A program made the position numbers and the translations under genes. Shown here piece by piece: positions 8,106 to 16,845 of a DNA stretch of 54,694 bases. The DNA is from Thermoanaerobaculia bacterium (GTDB taxonomy: Bacteria; Acidobacteriota; Thermoanaerobaculia; Gp7-AA8). How positions within the stretch are numbered: the first letter of the stretch is position 1; each line of letters begins with the position of its first letter. The notes below the pieces were generated by a model, which was not told the origin of the DNA, did no database searches, and saw nothing but the letters and a program-made list of their open reading frames with translations. The stretch covers positions 1-54,694 of the forward strand of contig JADGNZ010000041.1 in assembly GCA_017883205.1 (NCBI GenBank). The letters are read 5' to 3'.

Positions 8106-11100
8106 GTGATTACGGCGGCGCGCATCCAGCAATGCACGTCGCGCGATGCGGTGCTCGCGCTTTTCCGCGAGCTCGGTTACGAGGTCGCGCCCGTGGCCAT
8201 TACCCTGGACGAGTGGCGCCGGGCCGGGATCGCGATCGGATGGAGCGATGCCATCGCGCTCGATCTTGCCGCGCGCACGCCGGAGCTCGATCTCTACGTC
8301 GTCAGCGGCGATCCACTGCCCGAGGCGGGTGCGATCGGGGCGTTCCTCCGTTCGCTCACGTCGTACAACGCGCTTGTCAAGCCGGTGGTCGTCGCAGTCG
8401 GGGGAGTCGCTCGCCGGGGGTCAGGAGCCGGAGTGGGTTGTGGGTTACTCGGTTGCTCCGTTGTTGCGAGCGAGGAAGAAGACCCATCTCCGACACCCGA
8501 CTCCCAACCAGCGACTTCCGCCGCGCCGGCGCGGCTGGAGATTCACGATCTCTCATCGCGGCGCGAGCATCGTCGTCTCGACATCGACCTCGCACGCCCG
8601 TCGGCACACGCGCTCGACAGGCTCAACCTGCTCGCCTCCGGCCGCGAGCCGGCGCGCATCTTCGACCGCGCGCTCGACCGCGAGTCGTTGACGCGCCAGT
8701 TCTTCGAGCGCTTTCGCCGCGCTGTGCGCGAGGTCTCGCAGGCGATCGCTGAGGTGCGTGCGCATGAGGCGAAAGACGCCGCCGATGGTCAGGCGTTGCT
8801 GCTTCTCTCGCGTCTCCTTTTTCTCTATTTCATCCAGCAGAAAGGGTGGCTCAATGGCGAGCGGCGCTTTCTGATCGACCGCATCGACACCGCAATCCGC
8901 GACCGCCGCGGCGTTTACGCGACGCTTTTCACGCCGCTCTTTTTCGGCTGCCTGAACACGGCCGTTCGCGAGCGCGACGACGACGCGCGTGGGCTCGGCA
9001 GGATCCCGTATCTCAACGGCGGTCTCTTCGAACCGTCTCCCTTCGAAGAGCGAAACCCGGGTCTCGATCTGCCGGACGAACTGCTGCGGCGCGTGATCGA
9101 GGAAGTGTTCGAGAGCTTCGCCTTTTCGATCGACGAGTCGGATGCGGCCGGAACGCACATCGATCCGGAGATGCTCGGAAAAGTATTCGAGTCGTTGATG
9201 GCGAACGATGAGCGGCTGTCCACCGGCAGCTTCTATACGCCACGCGCCATCGTCGACGTTCTGGCCGCGCGTGCGATCGTGGCGTGGCTGAGCGAGGGCG
9301 ACGCTACAGCGAAGGACTTCCTGGAAACCACGCTTCGCGGCGAGTCCGCGCGTCGCCCGCGCAATGCCCGTGCGCTCGCGCAGCGTCTGCAAGCGGTTGC
9401 CATCCTCGATCCGGCCTGTGGTTCCGGCGCGTTCCTTCTCGGCGCGCTTCGCGTCGTCGAGCGTCTCACGCTCGCACTCGAGCAGGATGCCCCTAGCGAC
9501 CTCCGCCGGCGCATCGTCGAGCGCTCGCTGTACGGCGTCGATCTGAAACCGGAGGCGGTGCGCCTCTGCGAATTGCGGCTGTGGCTCGCCATCGTCGCGC
9601 AGGCGGATGCGTCCGCCGACAGCATCCAGCCGTTGCCGAATCTCGACCGGAACATCCTGCAGGGAAACTCGCTCTTGAGCCCGACCGATTTTCTCGGTGA
9701 CAATCGAGGCGACGTCTATCGCGAATGGATCTACGCCTTGCGGGCGCAGTCGGATCTCATCACCCGTTACCGCAACGCGCCGCATCGCGAGCGTGCCTCC
9801 GTCGCGCGACTCATCCGCGCGAATGACGGACGCCTCGCCGCGGAGCTCGTGGCGAAGGCGATCGACCTTGATGAGCGCGAGCAGGAGCAGCTCTGCGCGC
9901 CGCAGCGCGATCTCTTCGGCCGGCTTCGTGCGCTGAACATCGAGCGGTGCCGCGAGCTGTACGAGCGCATCGGCGCAAACCGCCGCCTGCTCGATCGGAT
10001 CGAGGACGGCGAGATCGGATTCTTCTCGTTCGACGTCCACTTCGCGCATGTAATGGCTCGCGGCGGATTCGACGTGGTCGTCGGCAATCCGCCCTGGGTT
10101 CGCAACAGCCGCATCGAGCCCGGCGTGAAGCGAATGTACGCGGAGCGCTTTCCTCTTTTTCACGGCGACGGCGTGCGCGGTACGGCAGCGTTTCATCAGC
10201 CCGATCTTTCGATCGCATTCGTCGAGCGCGCGCTTTCGCTGGCGGTGCCGGGAGGCGTGGTCTCGCTCCTCGTGCCCGCCAAGTTACTCAACGCAGGCTA
10301 TGCGGCGCCGTTGCGGCGGGCGTCGGCAGCGAACCTCGTCGCGCTCGACGATTGGTCCTCCGATGCCAAGCGCCACTTCGATGCCGACACGTTCCCGCTG
10401 GGCATGACGCTGGCGCGGCGGAACGGTGCGACGCCGTCGCCATACATCTCCGTGACCGTGGCAGGCGAGTCCTTCGCTGTTTCCCGCGAGGCCCTGACAT
10501 TGCAAGGCTCCGAATGGTCGCTTCTGCCGCCCGACGTGCACGCGATCGTCGCGCGCATCCATGCATCGCATGCATCGCTCGGTGACACACTCGGCCGCGC
10601 GCCGGTGATGGGTGTGAAGACCGGCGACAACGGCTCGTTTTTTCTCGATGTCAGGCACGTCCGCGCGAACACCATCGAGACCATCGACGGCATCCAGGTT
10701 CCGCTTAGCGCCGTCTGCCGTTGCGTGCGCGGCCGCGATGTGCGGCGCTGGACGATCGGCGAGCCGATGTGGATGCTCTGGCCGCCGGCGGGAGGCTGGC
10801 CGAATCCGCCGCGTTGGGTCGAGCGCTTTGCCGAAGCGCGCGGTGTCGAAGTTGATTCGCTGCAGCTGTCGTACGTTCGTCCCGAGCACGTCGGTATCAA
10901 GGTGGTTTGGAAAGACCTTTCGCGCGGTCTTTGCGCGGCCGTGCTCGAGGATTCCGTTCGTCTCGGCGATCGCAACATCCCGCTCGTTCCGAACCAGACG
11001 TTGTATGCGATCGATGCGGCCACACTCGACGAGGCGCATGTCATTGCAGCGCTGTTGAACTCGACGATCGTCAATGTTCTGGCCATCGCCATCGCCGAGC

Positions 11101-11345
11101 GCGCCAAAGACTCGTACTTTCGCTATTTCGGCCGCACTGTCGCGCGCCTGCCGCTTCCGGCCGTCGTCAACACGAGCGCTTCCTGGAGCCGGTTGCTCCG
11201 CGCGGCCCGGCGCGCAGCGGAGAGTCCAGCCGCGATGCAGGACATCGATCGAACCGTGGCTGTGCTCTACGGTGTTTCCAACGAGGAGCACGAGCGGCTG
11301 GCTTCGTTCCTTCGCAAGCGGCTTGGCCTGGCCGGCGATGCCTGA
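8106..11345 (+). CDS. Eco57I/PglX-like N6-adenine DNA methylase
   Basis: 1079 residues, starting with GTG at 8106 behind GGAGG. Motif I of adenine methylases, ILDPACGSGAFLLGALR, lies near residue 435, and motif IV, VVVGNPPW, near 660. The upstream helical region LLLLSRLLFLYFIQQKGWL is typical of the Eco57I/PglX class, and the C-terminal third resembles a target-recognition region. The N-terminal 96 residues have no clear nuclease motif that I can identify. Residues about 98-138 (GRGSGAGVGCGLLGCSVV-like, then SEEEDPSPTPDSQP) come from an inverted-repeat element lying in frame (8398-8519). The stop codon overlaps the helicase start by 8 nt, so the two are translationally coupled. This could be a two-gene restriction or defence module related to the drmMI/drmD part of DISARM. 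None of drmA, drmB or drmC and no pglZ is nearby. Confidence 0.88.
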   Translation: MITAARIQQCTSRDAVLALFRELGYEVAPVAITLDEWRRAGIAIGWSDAIALDLAARTPELDLYVVSGDPLPEAGAIGAFLRSLTSYNALVKPVVVAVGGVARRGSGAGVGCGLLGCSVVASEEEDPSPTPDSQPATSAAPARLEIHDLSSRREHRRLDIDLARPSAHALDRLNLLASGREPARIFDRALDRESLTRQFFERFRRAVREVSQAIAEVRAHEAKDAADGQALLLLSRLLFLYFIQQKGWLNGERRFLIDRIDTAIRDRRGVYATLFTPLFFGCLNTAVRERDDDARGLGRIPYLNGGLFEPSPFEERNPGLDLPDELLRRVIEEVFESFAFSIDESDAAGTHIDPEMLGKVFESLMANDERLSTGSFYTPRAIVDVLAARAIVAWLSEGDATAKDFLETTLRGESARRPRNARALAQRLQAVAILDPACGSGAFLLGALRVVERLTLALEQDAPSDLRRRIVERSLYGVDLKPEAVRLCELRLWLAIVAQADASADSIQPLPNLDRNILQGNSLLSPTDFLGDNRGDVYREWIYALRAQSDLITRYRNAPHRERASVARLIRANDGRLAAELVAKAIDLDEREQEQLCAPQRDLFGRLRALNIERCRELYERIGANRRLLDRIEDGEIGFFSFDVHFAHVMARGGFDVVVGNPPWVRNSRIEPGVKRMYAERFPLFHGDGVRGTAAFHQPDLSIAFVERALSLAVPGGVVSLLVPAKLLNAGYAAPLRRASAANLVALDDWSSDAKRHFDADTFPLGMTLARRNGATPSPYISVTVAGESFAVSREALTLQGSEWSLLPPDVHAIVARIHASHASLGDTLGRAPVMGVKTGDNGSFFLDVRHVRANTIETIDGIQVPLSAVCRCVRGRDVRRWTIGEPMWMLWPPAGGWPNPPRWVERFAEARGVEVDSLQLSYVRPEHVGIKVVWKDLSRGLCAAVLEDSVRLGDRNIPLVPNQTLYAIDAATLDEAHVIAALLNSTIVNVLAIAIAERAKDSYFRYFGRTVARLPLPAVVNTSASWSRLLRAARRAAESPAAMQDIDRTVAVLYGVSNEEHERLASFLRKRLGLAGDA
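8398..8519. repeat. In-frame inverted-repeat element inside the methylase gene
   Basis: GGGGGAGTCGCTCGCCGGG on the left and CTCCGACACCCGACTCCC on the right are arms of the same word family seen intergenically at 36431-36562 and 49302-49434. Here it is translated without a stop, adding about 40 low-complexity residues between the N-terminal region and the helical domain of the methylase. Confidence 0.7.
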
Positions 11346-13017
11346 CCTGGCGCCGCACCAGTGCGCCGCCGTTACGCGCGCGCTGTCGCTGATCGGCTGC
11401 TATGGCGGGGCGATTCTCGCGGACGAGGTCGGCCTCGGTAAATCGTTTGTGGCAGCGAGCGTGGCCGCACATTTCCAGCGCGGCGGATCGGCCGTGGAGA
11501 TGATCGTGCCCGCGTCGCTGACCGTGCAATGGCGCGAGACGTTGCGCGACTTCGCTGTCGAGGCGCGGATCATCACGCACGACGCGCTCGCGGGAGATCC
11601 GCTGGTCGGCCACGGCGAACGGCTCATCGTCGTCGACGAGGCCCACGCGTTCCGCAATCGTCACACGCAACGTTGGTGCGCGCTGGCGCGCCGCTCCGTT
11701 TGCGCCCGGCTGCTGCTCGTCACGGCGACGCCGATCTGCAACTCCGTGGACGACCTTCTCGCGCTCGTCTCGCTCATCGCCGCGGACGACGCACTGCGCC
11801 TCCGCGGCGTCGCTTCGATCGATGACGCGTTCGCCAGCCGCGACGCAAGGGCGCTCGACGTGATCGTCCGCGAGCTCGTCATCCGCCGCGAGCGCGACGT
11901 GCTGCCGCCGGAGTTGCGCTTCGGCGCGCTCGACCGCCGCGTCATCCGCCATCCGGTTGTCGATGCGCCGATCGACGCGCTGCAATTCCCGCTGAGTGCC
12001 AACGCGCCATTGCTGCGGCAGTTTCTCGGAAGGCGACTCGAGTCGAGTCCTGCGGCGCTGCTCGAATCCATACGCCGCCAGCGTCACTTCTACGAGCGCG
12101 TCATCGAAAGCGGGCGCCCTCTTTCGCGCCGCGATTACCGTCTCGCCTTCGCCGCCGACGAAGATGCGGATGCCTTCCAGCAGATCCTCTTCTGGGATCT
12201 CCTCGCGCCAGCATCGGGGATCGACCTCGACGCGATTCGAAAGGAGCTGCGTGCTCTCGAAGAGATTCGCGTCGTCGTCGAGCAAGCAGGCGACGCGAAG
12301 GCGTCGCTGCTCGAATTAGCGCTGACCGATGATCCGACGCTGATCTTCACCGGCTCCGCGGCCACGGCACGCGCGCTGGCGCGGCGCCTCCGTTGCGGAC
12401 TGGCAACCGCGCGCGACGGCCGCGGCGCGATCGACGCTTTTCGCCGCGGATCGCTCGACCGGCTCGTCGCAACCGATCTCGCTTCCGAAGGGCTGAACCT
12501 GCAGCGGGCAGGCGTAGTAGTTCACTACGACATCCCCTGGAACCCGGTGAAGCTCGATCAACGCAACGGCCGCGCGCACCGCATCGGCCAGACGCGCGAC
12601 TCCGTTCGCGCAATCTACTTTTTGCCCGAAACGCGTAGCCGAGTCGTCGAAACGGTCGCGTCGAAGAACCGGACGCGCCGGCGCATCCTCGATTCGCGCA
12701 GCGATTTCACCGAGGTGCTCTCGCCAGGTCTGCTGGTTCTCCCCCAACATCTCCCGAGGGACGCACCAGCGCTCGCGCTGATACGAGCCCTTCGTGCACG
12801 AGGCCTGAGCCCACCTCCCGCCCTCGCTCGCCGGCACCGCGCGGGAGTCGAGCTGCTCTTCGAAGCGATGGCGGGCGAGTACCTGGACGGGCGGAGGCTC
12901 GCAGAGTTGGACGTGGTGCTGGAACGGGAGGGGGCGCTCACTTCTGGCGCTGAACCCGAGCGGTCCTCTTTGCCGGGCCCGGGCTCTTGCGAATCGCACG
13001 AATCTCTTCAGCAGTGA
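11338..13017 (+). CDS. SNF2-family helicase/translocase
   Basis: 559 residues from ATG 11338, overlapping the methylase stop (ATGCCTGA). Superfamily 2 motifs in order: Walker A ADEVGLGKS (Lys near 35), motif Ib region IVPASLTVQWRETL, motif II VVDEAHAF, motif III LLVTATP, motif V ATDLASEGLNLQRA and motif VI QRNGRAHRIGQT. The order and the RIGQ ending are diagnostic of SNF2/HepA-like DNA translocases. It is short: there is no added nuclease, HNH or PLD domain, and the last 100 residues are low in conservation. With the methylase it would form a complex that tracks along DNA, as proposed for drmD and for type ISP/III restriction systems; cleavage capacity is not evident. Its 3' end overlaps by 80 bp the end of an antisense antitoxin remnant. 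Confidence 0.88.
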   Translation: MPDLAPHQCAAVTRALSLIGCYGGAILADEVGLGKSFVAASVAAHFQRGGSAVEMIVPASLTVQWRETLRDFAVEARIITHDALAGDPLVGHGERLIVVDEAHAFRNRHTQRWCALARRSVCARLLLVTATPICNSVDDLLALVSLIAADDALRLRGVASIDDAFASRDARALDVIVRELVIRRERDVLPPELRFGALDRRVIRHPVVDAPIDALQFPLSANAPLLRQFLGRRLESSPAALLESIRRQRHFYERVIESGRPLSRRDYRLAFAADEDADAFQQILFWDLLAPASGIDLDAIRKELRALEEIRVVVEQAGDAKASLLELALTDDPTLIFTGSAATARALARRLRCGLATARDGRGAIDAFRRGSLDRLVATDLASEGLNLQRAGVVVHYDIPWNPVKLDQRNGRAHRIGQTRDSVRAIYFLPETRSRVVETVASKNRTRRRILDSRSDFTEVLSPGLLVLPQHLPRDAPALALIRALRARGLSPPPALARRHRAGVELLFEAMAGEYLDGRRLAELDVVLEREGALTSGAEPERSSLPGPGSCESHESLQQ

Positions 13018-13111
13018 ACAGGAACTTGCGTGCAGGCCGGGCGTCTCCGCGAAGGATTTGCCCGGCTTCGCGCACGCTTTCTACGAGTTCATCGAAATCC
13101 TGCCTTTTCAT
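12938..13111 (-). pseudogene. Truncated XRE/HigA-type antitoxin
   Basis: 57 residues beginning MKRQDFDELVESVREAGQI, then RPARKFLFTAEEIRAIRK. This is the characteristic N-terminus of antitoxins of the HigA/MqsA-like class, whose HTH domain normally follows directly after this IRE(K)-x segment. Here the sequence departs into KSPGPAKRTARVQRQK and stops, so the DNA-binding domain is gone. A good ribosome site (GAGAGG) precedes the ATG at 13111. The 3' end runs antisense into the helicase 3' end, so the junction with the island probably removed the HTH. No intact toxin partner is visible upstream on this strand. Confidence 0.6.
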
Positions 13112-13224
13112 TTCACCTCTCACAATCAGCCGCGTTCCTGCGCGAACATTACGAGTCTGCGTGACAGGAACTACGAAGCCGTACTTCAGGAAGCAAGAAC
13201 ATCGACGAATTTCGACCCCCGCCC

Positions 13225-13355
13225 TGACAGCACTCGGGCGAGGACGCCCGAGTGCCCGCGGTCGAGACGACCGCACTCCTTAAGACATGCATTTCTCGCG
13301 GCACTGAGGAGTGTGGGCGTCTCGCCCGCGGCTATCGGGGCGTCCCGCCTCGATG
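13225..13355. repeat. Inverted repeat with a perfect internal hairpin
   Basis: A left block (about 13228-13280) and a right block (about 13302-13355) are imperfect reverse complements sharing GCGAGGACGCCC- and GACGACCGCACTCC-like words. Within the left block, 13230-13255 is a perfect 11-bp hairpin (GCACTCGGGCG, AGGA loop, CGCCCGAGTGC). No ORF is credible here. The gap 13112-13462 otherwise holds nothing recognisable. Confidence 0.65.
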
Positions 13356-13462
13356 GTTGGATTCGGCCTGATAGCTCCAATGATTTGAAACGGGTCCAGA
13401 TCTGAAAGCCGCGTCACCTCATGCATTCGATGAACGACGGGAAAGCCCGTAAACTTTCCCAC

Positions 13463-13777
13463 ATGCCCCACATCGCGATCGAGGTCGACAACGACAAACT
13501 GCGCGACTTCTGTCGTCAATGGAACCTCACCGGGCTGTCTCTTTTCGGCAGCGTCGTGACGGGCAACTTCGGCCCGGACAGCGATGTTGACGTGATGGTG
13601 CAGTTTGCCGCCGGTGCGCCGTGGAGTCTTACAAGCTGGTTGCAGATGCAGCGGGAGCTCGAGGCAATCTTTCAGCGTCACGTCGATCTCGTCGAACGCG
13701 AAGCGATCGAACACAGCGACAACCGCTTCCGGAAGCGCGAGATCCTCTCATCGGCGGTGGCTCTTGACGTTGCGTGA
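13463..13777 (+). CDS. MNT-type nucleotidyltransferase (MntA-like antitoxin)
   Basis: 104-residue minimal nucleotidyltransferase with the polymerase-beta-type motif LFGSVVTGNFGPDSDVDVMV (GS, ten residues, DxD) and the third acidic position in HVDLVER. Proteins of this size pair with HEPN toxins; MntA adenylylates and silences the HEPN RNase. The start at 13463 (MPHIAIEVDNDKL) matches the family; an upstream in-frame ATG at 13421 adds unlike residues. The stop overlaps a GTG at 13774 where the HEPN gene would be expected, but only a scrap follows. It lies beside the methylase/helicase island. Confidence 0.82.
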   Translation: MPHIAIEVDNDKLRDFCRQWNLTGLSLFGSVVTGNFGPDSDVDVMVQFAAGAPWSLTSWLQMQRELEAIFQRHVDLVEREAIEHSDNRFRKREILSSAVALDVA

Positions 13778-13830
13778 CCTTGGGCACGCTGGAGCACGTG
13801 CCTGACCTAAGGGAGGGTTACGGTTTCACG
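13774..13830 (+). pseudogene. Possible remnant of a HEPN-domain toxin
   Basis: A GTG overlapping the MNT stop by four bases (GTGA) opens VTLGTLEHVPDLREGYGF, which could be the first helix of a HEPN protein. It then runs into the CGCGAAGG inverted repeat. Support is only position, overlap and weak similarity. Confidence 0.2.
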
Positions 13831-13892
13831 CGAAGGCGCGAAGACCGCGAAAGAAAACCCTCCGCGCCTCCGCGTGAGACGGTTCTATCTCC
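13823..13892. repeat. Inverted repeat, CGCGAAGGCGCGAAG family
   Basis: Left arm TTTCACGCGAAGGCGCGAAG and right arm CCGCGCCTCCGCGTGAGAC pair imperfectly. It separates the toxin-antitoxin remnant from the PP2C operon. The rest of the gap to 13957 shows no gene. Confidence 0.6.
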
Positions 13893-13957
13893 CCGGCGCG
13901 TACACCCCGATTCCCTTCCCCCTCAACCCTGTATAATCGCCGCCTGTCTCCACGCAT

Positions 13958-15199
13958 ATGAGCGAGCTCGTCTCGGCAGAACAGCCGGTCGTCCCCACGC
14001 CGCGCCTCGGTGTTCAGGCAGTCCTGCGCACCGACGTGGGACTGGTGCGCTCGGAGAATCAGGACTTCGGCACCTACACCACCCCGCGTGAAGAGAGCCA
14101 CAGTCATCCCGGCGGCAGGCTGCTCGTCGTTGCGGACGGCATGGGCGGACATCGCGGCGGCGCGACGGCGTCGCGGCTCGCCGGCGAGACGGTCAAGGCT
14201 CAATACCTCGGCAGCGAGACCTACGACATCTCCCAGGCGTTGCGCGAGGCGCTGGCGCGGGCCAACGCGAGGATCTTCTCGGAGGCGCAGGCGAATCCCG
14301 ATTTGCGCGGGATGGGGACGACGACCTCGGCGCTCGTCGTCAAGAACAGCCAAGCCTGGTTCGCACACGTCGGCGACTCCCGCATCTACGTCGTCCGCGG
14401 CGATGACATCCGCCAGATCACCGAGGATCACTCGCTCGTCGCCTCGATGGTGCGGGAGGGGCTGCTCACCGCAAAAGAGGCTGAGACGCATCCGCGCCGC
14501 AACGTCCTGCAACGCTCGATGGGAGTGAGTGAGGACGTCGACATCGACGTCAACGGTCCGTTCGATGTGCAGAAAGATGATGTCTTCATTCTCTGCAGCG
14601 ACGGTCTGCACGGTCTCGTCAAAGAGCCGGAGTTGAAAGAGATCGCCGCCCTTCCGATCGATCAGGCGGCCACCGAGTACGTGAAGCGGGCGCTGTTGCG
14701 GGGAGCACCGGACAACGTCACCGTGATCGTGGCGAAGATCGTCCCTGCCGATGACCCCGGCGACGCGACGCTGGTCGATGCCGATGAGACGCTGGCCGAT
14801 CATCCGTTCGATGAGACACAGCGCGACACCGCGCCCATCATGCCGCTGACCGAGCCGATTGCTGCGAAGGCCGAGGAGGCCGCGCCAGCGGCGGCGCCGG
14901 ATTCGGCGTCGACCGCAGAGCCGGTGACCGCGCCCGGCACTGTGCCGCTCGAACAAGGCGATGCCGTCACGCCCGACGTCACACTCGAGACGCCCGTCGA
15001 AACGGACGACGCCCTGCACGACGCTACGGCCAAGACGATCGAGACCCCGATCCGCGTCGATCCCGCGCCGGCCCCTCGGGGCTCGCTGCTCGGCTGGCTC
15101 CTCGTCATCGTTCTCGCGCTCGGTGCCGCTGGCGCGTGGGTCTACTGGAACCAACATCAAGGAGCCGCCTCCAAAACCACCGCTCCCTCACGCCGGTAA
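13958..15199 (+). CDS. PP2C-type serine/threonine phosphatase, membrane anchored
   Basis: 413 residues. The PP2C domain covers about 20-265, with the metal-site motifs RTDVGLVRSENQD, VVADGMGGHRGG, GMGTT and HVGDSRIYVVR, and near the end GAPDNVTVIV. A long Pro/Ala/Thr-rich acidic linker follows, and one membrane segment near the C-terminus (LLGWLLVIVLALGAAGAWVY) leaves only a short tail outside. It would remove phosphate from Ser/Thr, presumably on the targets of the two kinases encoded downstream. It is the first gene of a six-gene run with tight spacing; the next gene starts 7 bp later. Confidence 0.93.
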   Translation: MSELVSAEQPVVPTPRLGVQAVLRTDVGLVRSENQDFGTYTTPREESHSHPGGRLLVVADGMGGHRGGATASRLAGETVKAQYLGSETYDISQALREALARANARIFSEAQANPDLRGMGTTTSALVVKNSQAWFAHVGDSRIYVVRGDDIRQITEDHSLVASMVREGLLTAKEAETHPRRNVLQRSMGVSEDVDIDVNGPFDVQKDDVFILCSDGLHGLVKEPELKEIAALPIDQAATEYVKRALLRGAPDNVTVIVAKIVPADDPGDATLVDADETLADHPFDETQRDTAPIMPLTEPIAAKAEEAAPAAAPDSASTAEPVTAPGTVPLEQGDAVTPDVTLETPVETDDALHDATAKTIETPIRVDPAPAPRGSLLGWLLVIVLALGAAGAWVYWNQHQGAASKTTAPSRR

Positions 15200-15206
15200 C
15201 CTCCCG

Positions 15207-16835
15207 ATGGCACCCCTGTCCCGCCTCCTTTTCGTCCTCCTGTTTCTCACGGCACTCGGCTGCCGCGGCGACGTTGCGCACCTCGACGACGTCGGGAAGA
15301 TGGTCTACGAGGTGAAACCGGCGGTCGTCCGCATCAGCGCGTTTGCGACGGCGCAATTCCGCTACGCGCCGTCGACGATCAAGACCATTGAAGCGGCGCT
15401 GAAGCAGGATGGCATCAGCGTCGCGGCCCAGAATCTCGGCCAGAACGAAATGGATGTGCCAACGGGAGCTGGCGGCAGCGGCAGCGGCTTCATCATCAAT
15501 CCCGATGGCCTCATTCTCACCAGCGGGCATGTCGTCGCACCGACGCGCGACGCCGCCGCACTCGATCACGATCTCCTTCACAACGGGGCGATCGCAGCGC
15601 TGATCAAACACTTTCCGGTCGACGAGCTTCGCAAACTTCATCGAACCGGTGCGCTCGACCGCTACATCGAGACCCTCGTTGCCAACGGCCATCTCGTGGC
15701 ACGCGCCGTGACCAACGAAGTCGATCTGTCGAACGGCGAGATACTGCCCTTCACGATCGAGCGCTTTTCACCGGCGCTGGCGCAGCATGGGACCGACCTC
15801 GCCCTTCTGCACGTGAAACGGAAGAACTTGCCCGTGCTGACGCTCGGCGATTCCGACTCCACGCGTGTGAGCGAGTCGATCTGGGCGTTCGGCTATCCCG
15901 CTGTGGCCAGTAGCACCGACGATGTCATCGGTGGCTGGCTTTCTCGCGACAGCGACCTCGAGACGACGCTCAGTCCCGGCATCATCACCGCCATCAAACG
16001 AAACGTCACCAATACGCCGGTGTTTCAGTCGAACGTCGCCATTTATCAGGGCAACTCGGGCGGGCCGGCCGTGAACCGGAACGGCGAAGTCGTCGGCATC
16101 TCGACCTGGGGCCGCAGCGACGCGGAGGCGATCAAGTTTCTCGTTCCGATCAACGTCGCCAGGAGTTTCCTTGCGGAGGCGAAGGTCCCGATCAACCTGC
16201 AAGGGGAGTTCGACAAGCATTACCGCGCATCGCTCGACGCCGCGCAGGACGGCAAGTGGACCGTGGCATCGACCGAGCTGGCCAGCGCGAACAGTCTCTT
16301 CCCCAACTCACCCGATCTGATCCACTTCCGGCACGACACGGAGCGCGCGCTGCAGTCGATGCCGCTCTGGCGCAAGCATCCCGTCGCCACTGCCGGCGCC
16401 GGTGGCGCGCTCGCGGCTCTGGCCCTCGGCCTGACTCTTCCCCGCATCCGCCGTCCGCGCATCCCCGCGGACATGCTCAAAGTCACCACCGAGCGCGTCG
16501 TCTCGCCCTCCAGCGCGCCACCCGGCGCACCGCAGATGCTGGGCAAGCTCACGATTCTCAACGGCCCCCGCGCCGGCGAGCGTCTCGGGCTCGGCGGTTC
16601 GGGCATTCGCATCGGACGGGAATCGGCGATGTGTGAGATCGTATTGGAGAATCCGAAAGTCTCCCGGCTACATGCGGAAGTGGTCTCGATCGACGGCAAA
16701 GTGCTGTTGATCGACCGGAACTCGTCAAATGGCACGTACGTGAACGACCATAAGATCGACAAGCGGTTCCTGAAGGACGGCGACATCATCTATTTCGGCG
16801 GGCGCAACGCGGTTGCGATCGCTTTCCACGCGTGA
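15207..16835 (+). CDS. HtrA-like serine protease fused to an FHA domain
   Basis: 542 residues starting MAPLSRLLFVLLFLTALGC, a signal peptide with a weak lipobox (Cys19). The trypsin-like domain carries the full triad: His108 in LILTSGHVV, Asp197 in HGTDLALLHV and Ser284 in QGNSGGPAV. No PDZ domain follows. Instead there is a short helical region, a membrane segment near 391-410 (VATAGAGGALAALALGL), and a C-terminal FHA domain with IRIGRESAMCEIVLENPKVS and SSNGTYVNDHKI. The predicted topology puts the protease in the periplasm and the FHA in the cytoplasm, so phosphothreonine recognition inside could be tied to proteolysis outside. It sits between the phosphatase and FHA/kinase genes. Confidence 0.85.
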   Translation: MAPLSRLLFVLLFLTALGCRGDVAHLDDVGKMVYEVKPAVVRISAFATAQFRYAPSTIKTIEAALKQDGISVAAQNLGQNEMDVPTGAGGSGSGFIINPDGLILTSGHVVAPTRDAAALDHDLLHNGAIAALIKHFPVDELRKLHRTGALDRYIETLVANGHLVARAVTNEVDLSNGEILPFTIERFSPALAQHGTDLALLHVKRKNLPVLTLGDSDSTRVSESIWAFGYPAVASSTDDVIGGWLSRDSDLETTLSPGIITAIKRNVTNTPVFQSNVAIYQGNSGGPAVNRNGEVVGISTWGRSDAEAIKFLVPINVARSFLAEAKVPINLQGEFDKHYRASLDAAQDGKWTVASTELASANSLFPNSPDLIHFRHDTERALQSMPLWRKHPVATAGAGGALAALALGLTLPRIRRPRIPADMLKVTTERVVSPSSAPPGAPQMLGKLTILNGPRAGERLGLGGSGIRIGRESAMCEIVLENPKVSRLHAEVVSIDGKVLLIDRNSSNGTYVNDHKIDKRFLKDGDIIYFGGRNAVAIAFHA

Positions 16836-16845
16836 GGCTCTGAAC

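Noticed and set aside
8553-10196. Minus-strand frame of 547 codons inside the methylase
   Set aside because: Antisense to methylase motifs I and IV; composition typical of a shadow, and no ribosome site.
8106-13017. Complete BREX or DISARM locus
   Set aside because: Only a methylase and a SNF2 helicase are present; pglZ, brxC, drmA, drmB and drmC homologues are missing on both sides.
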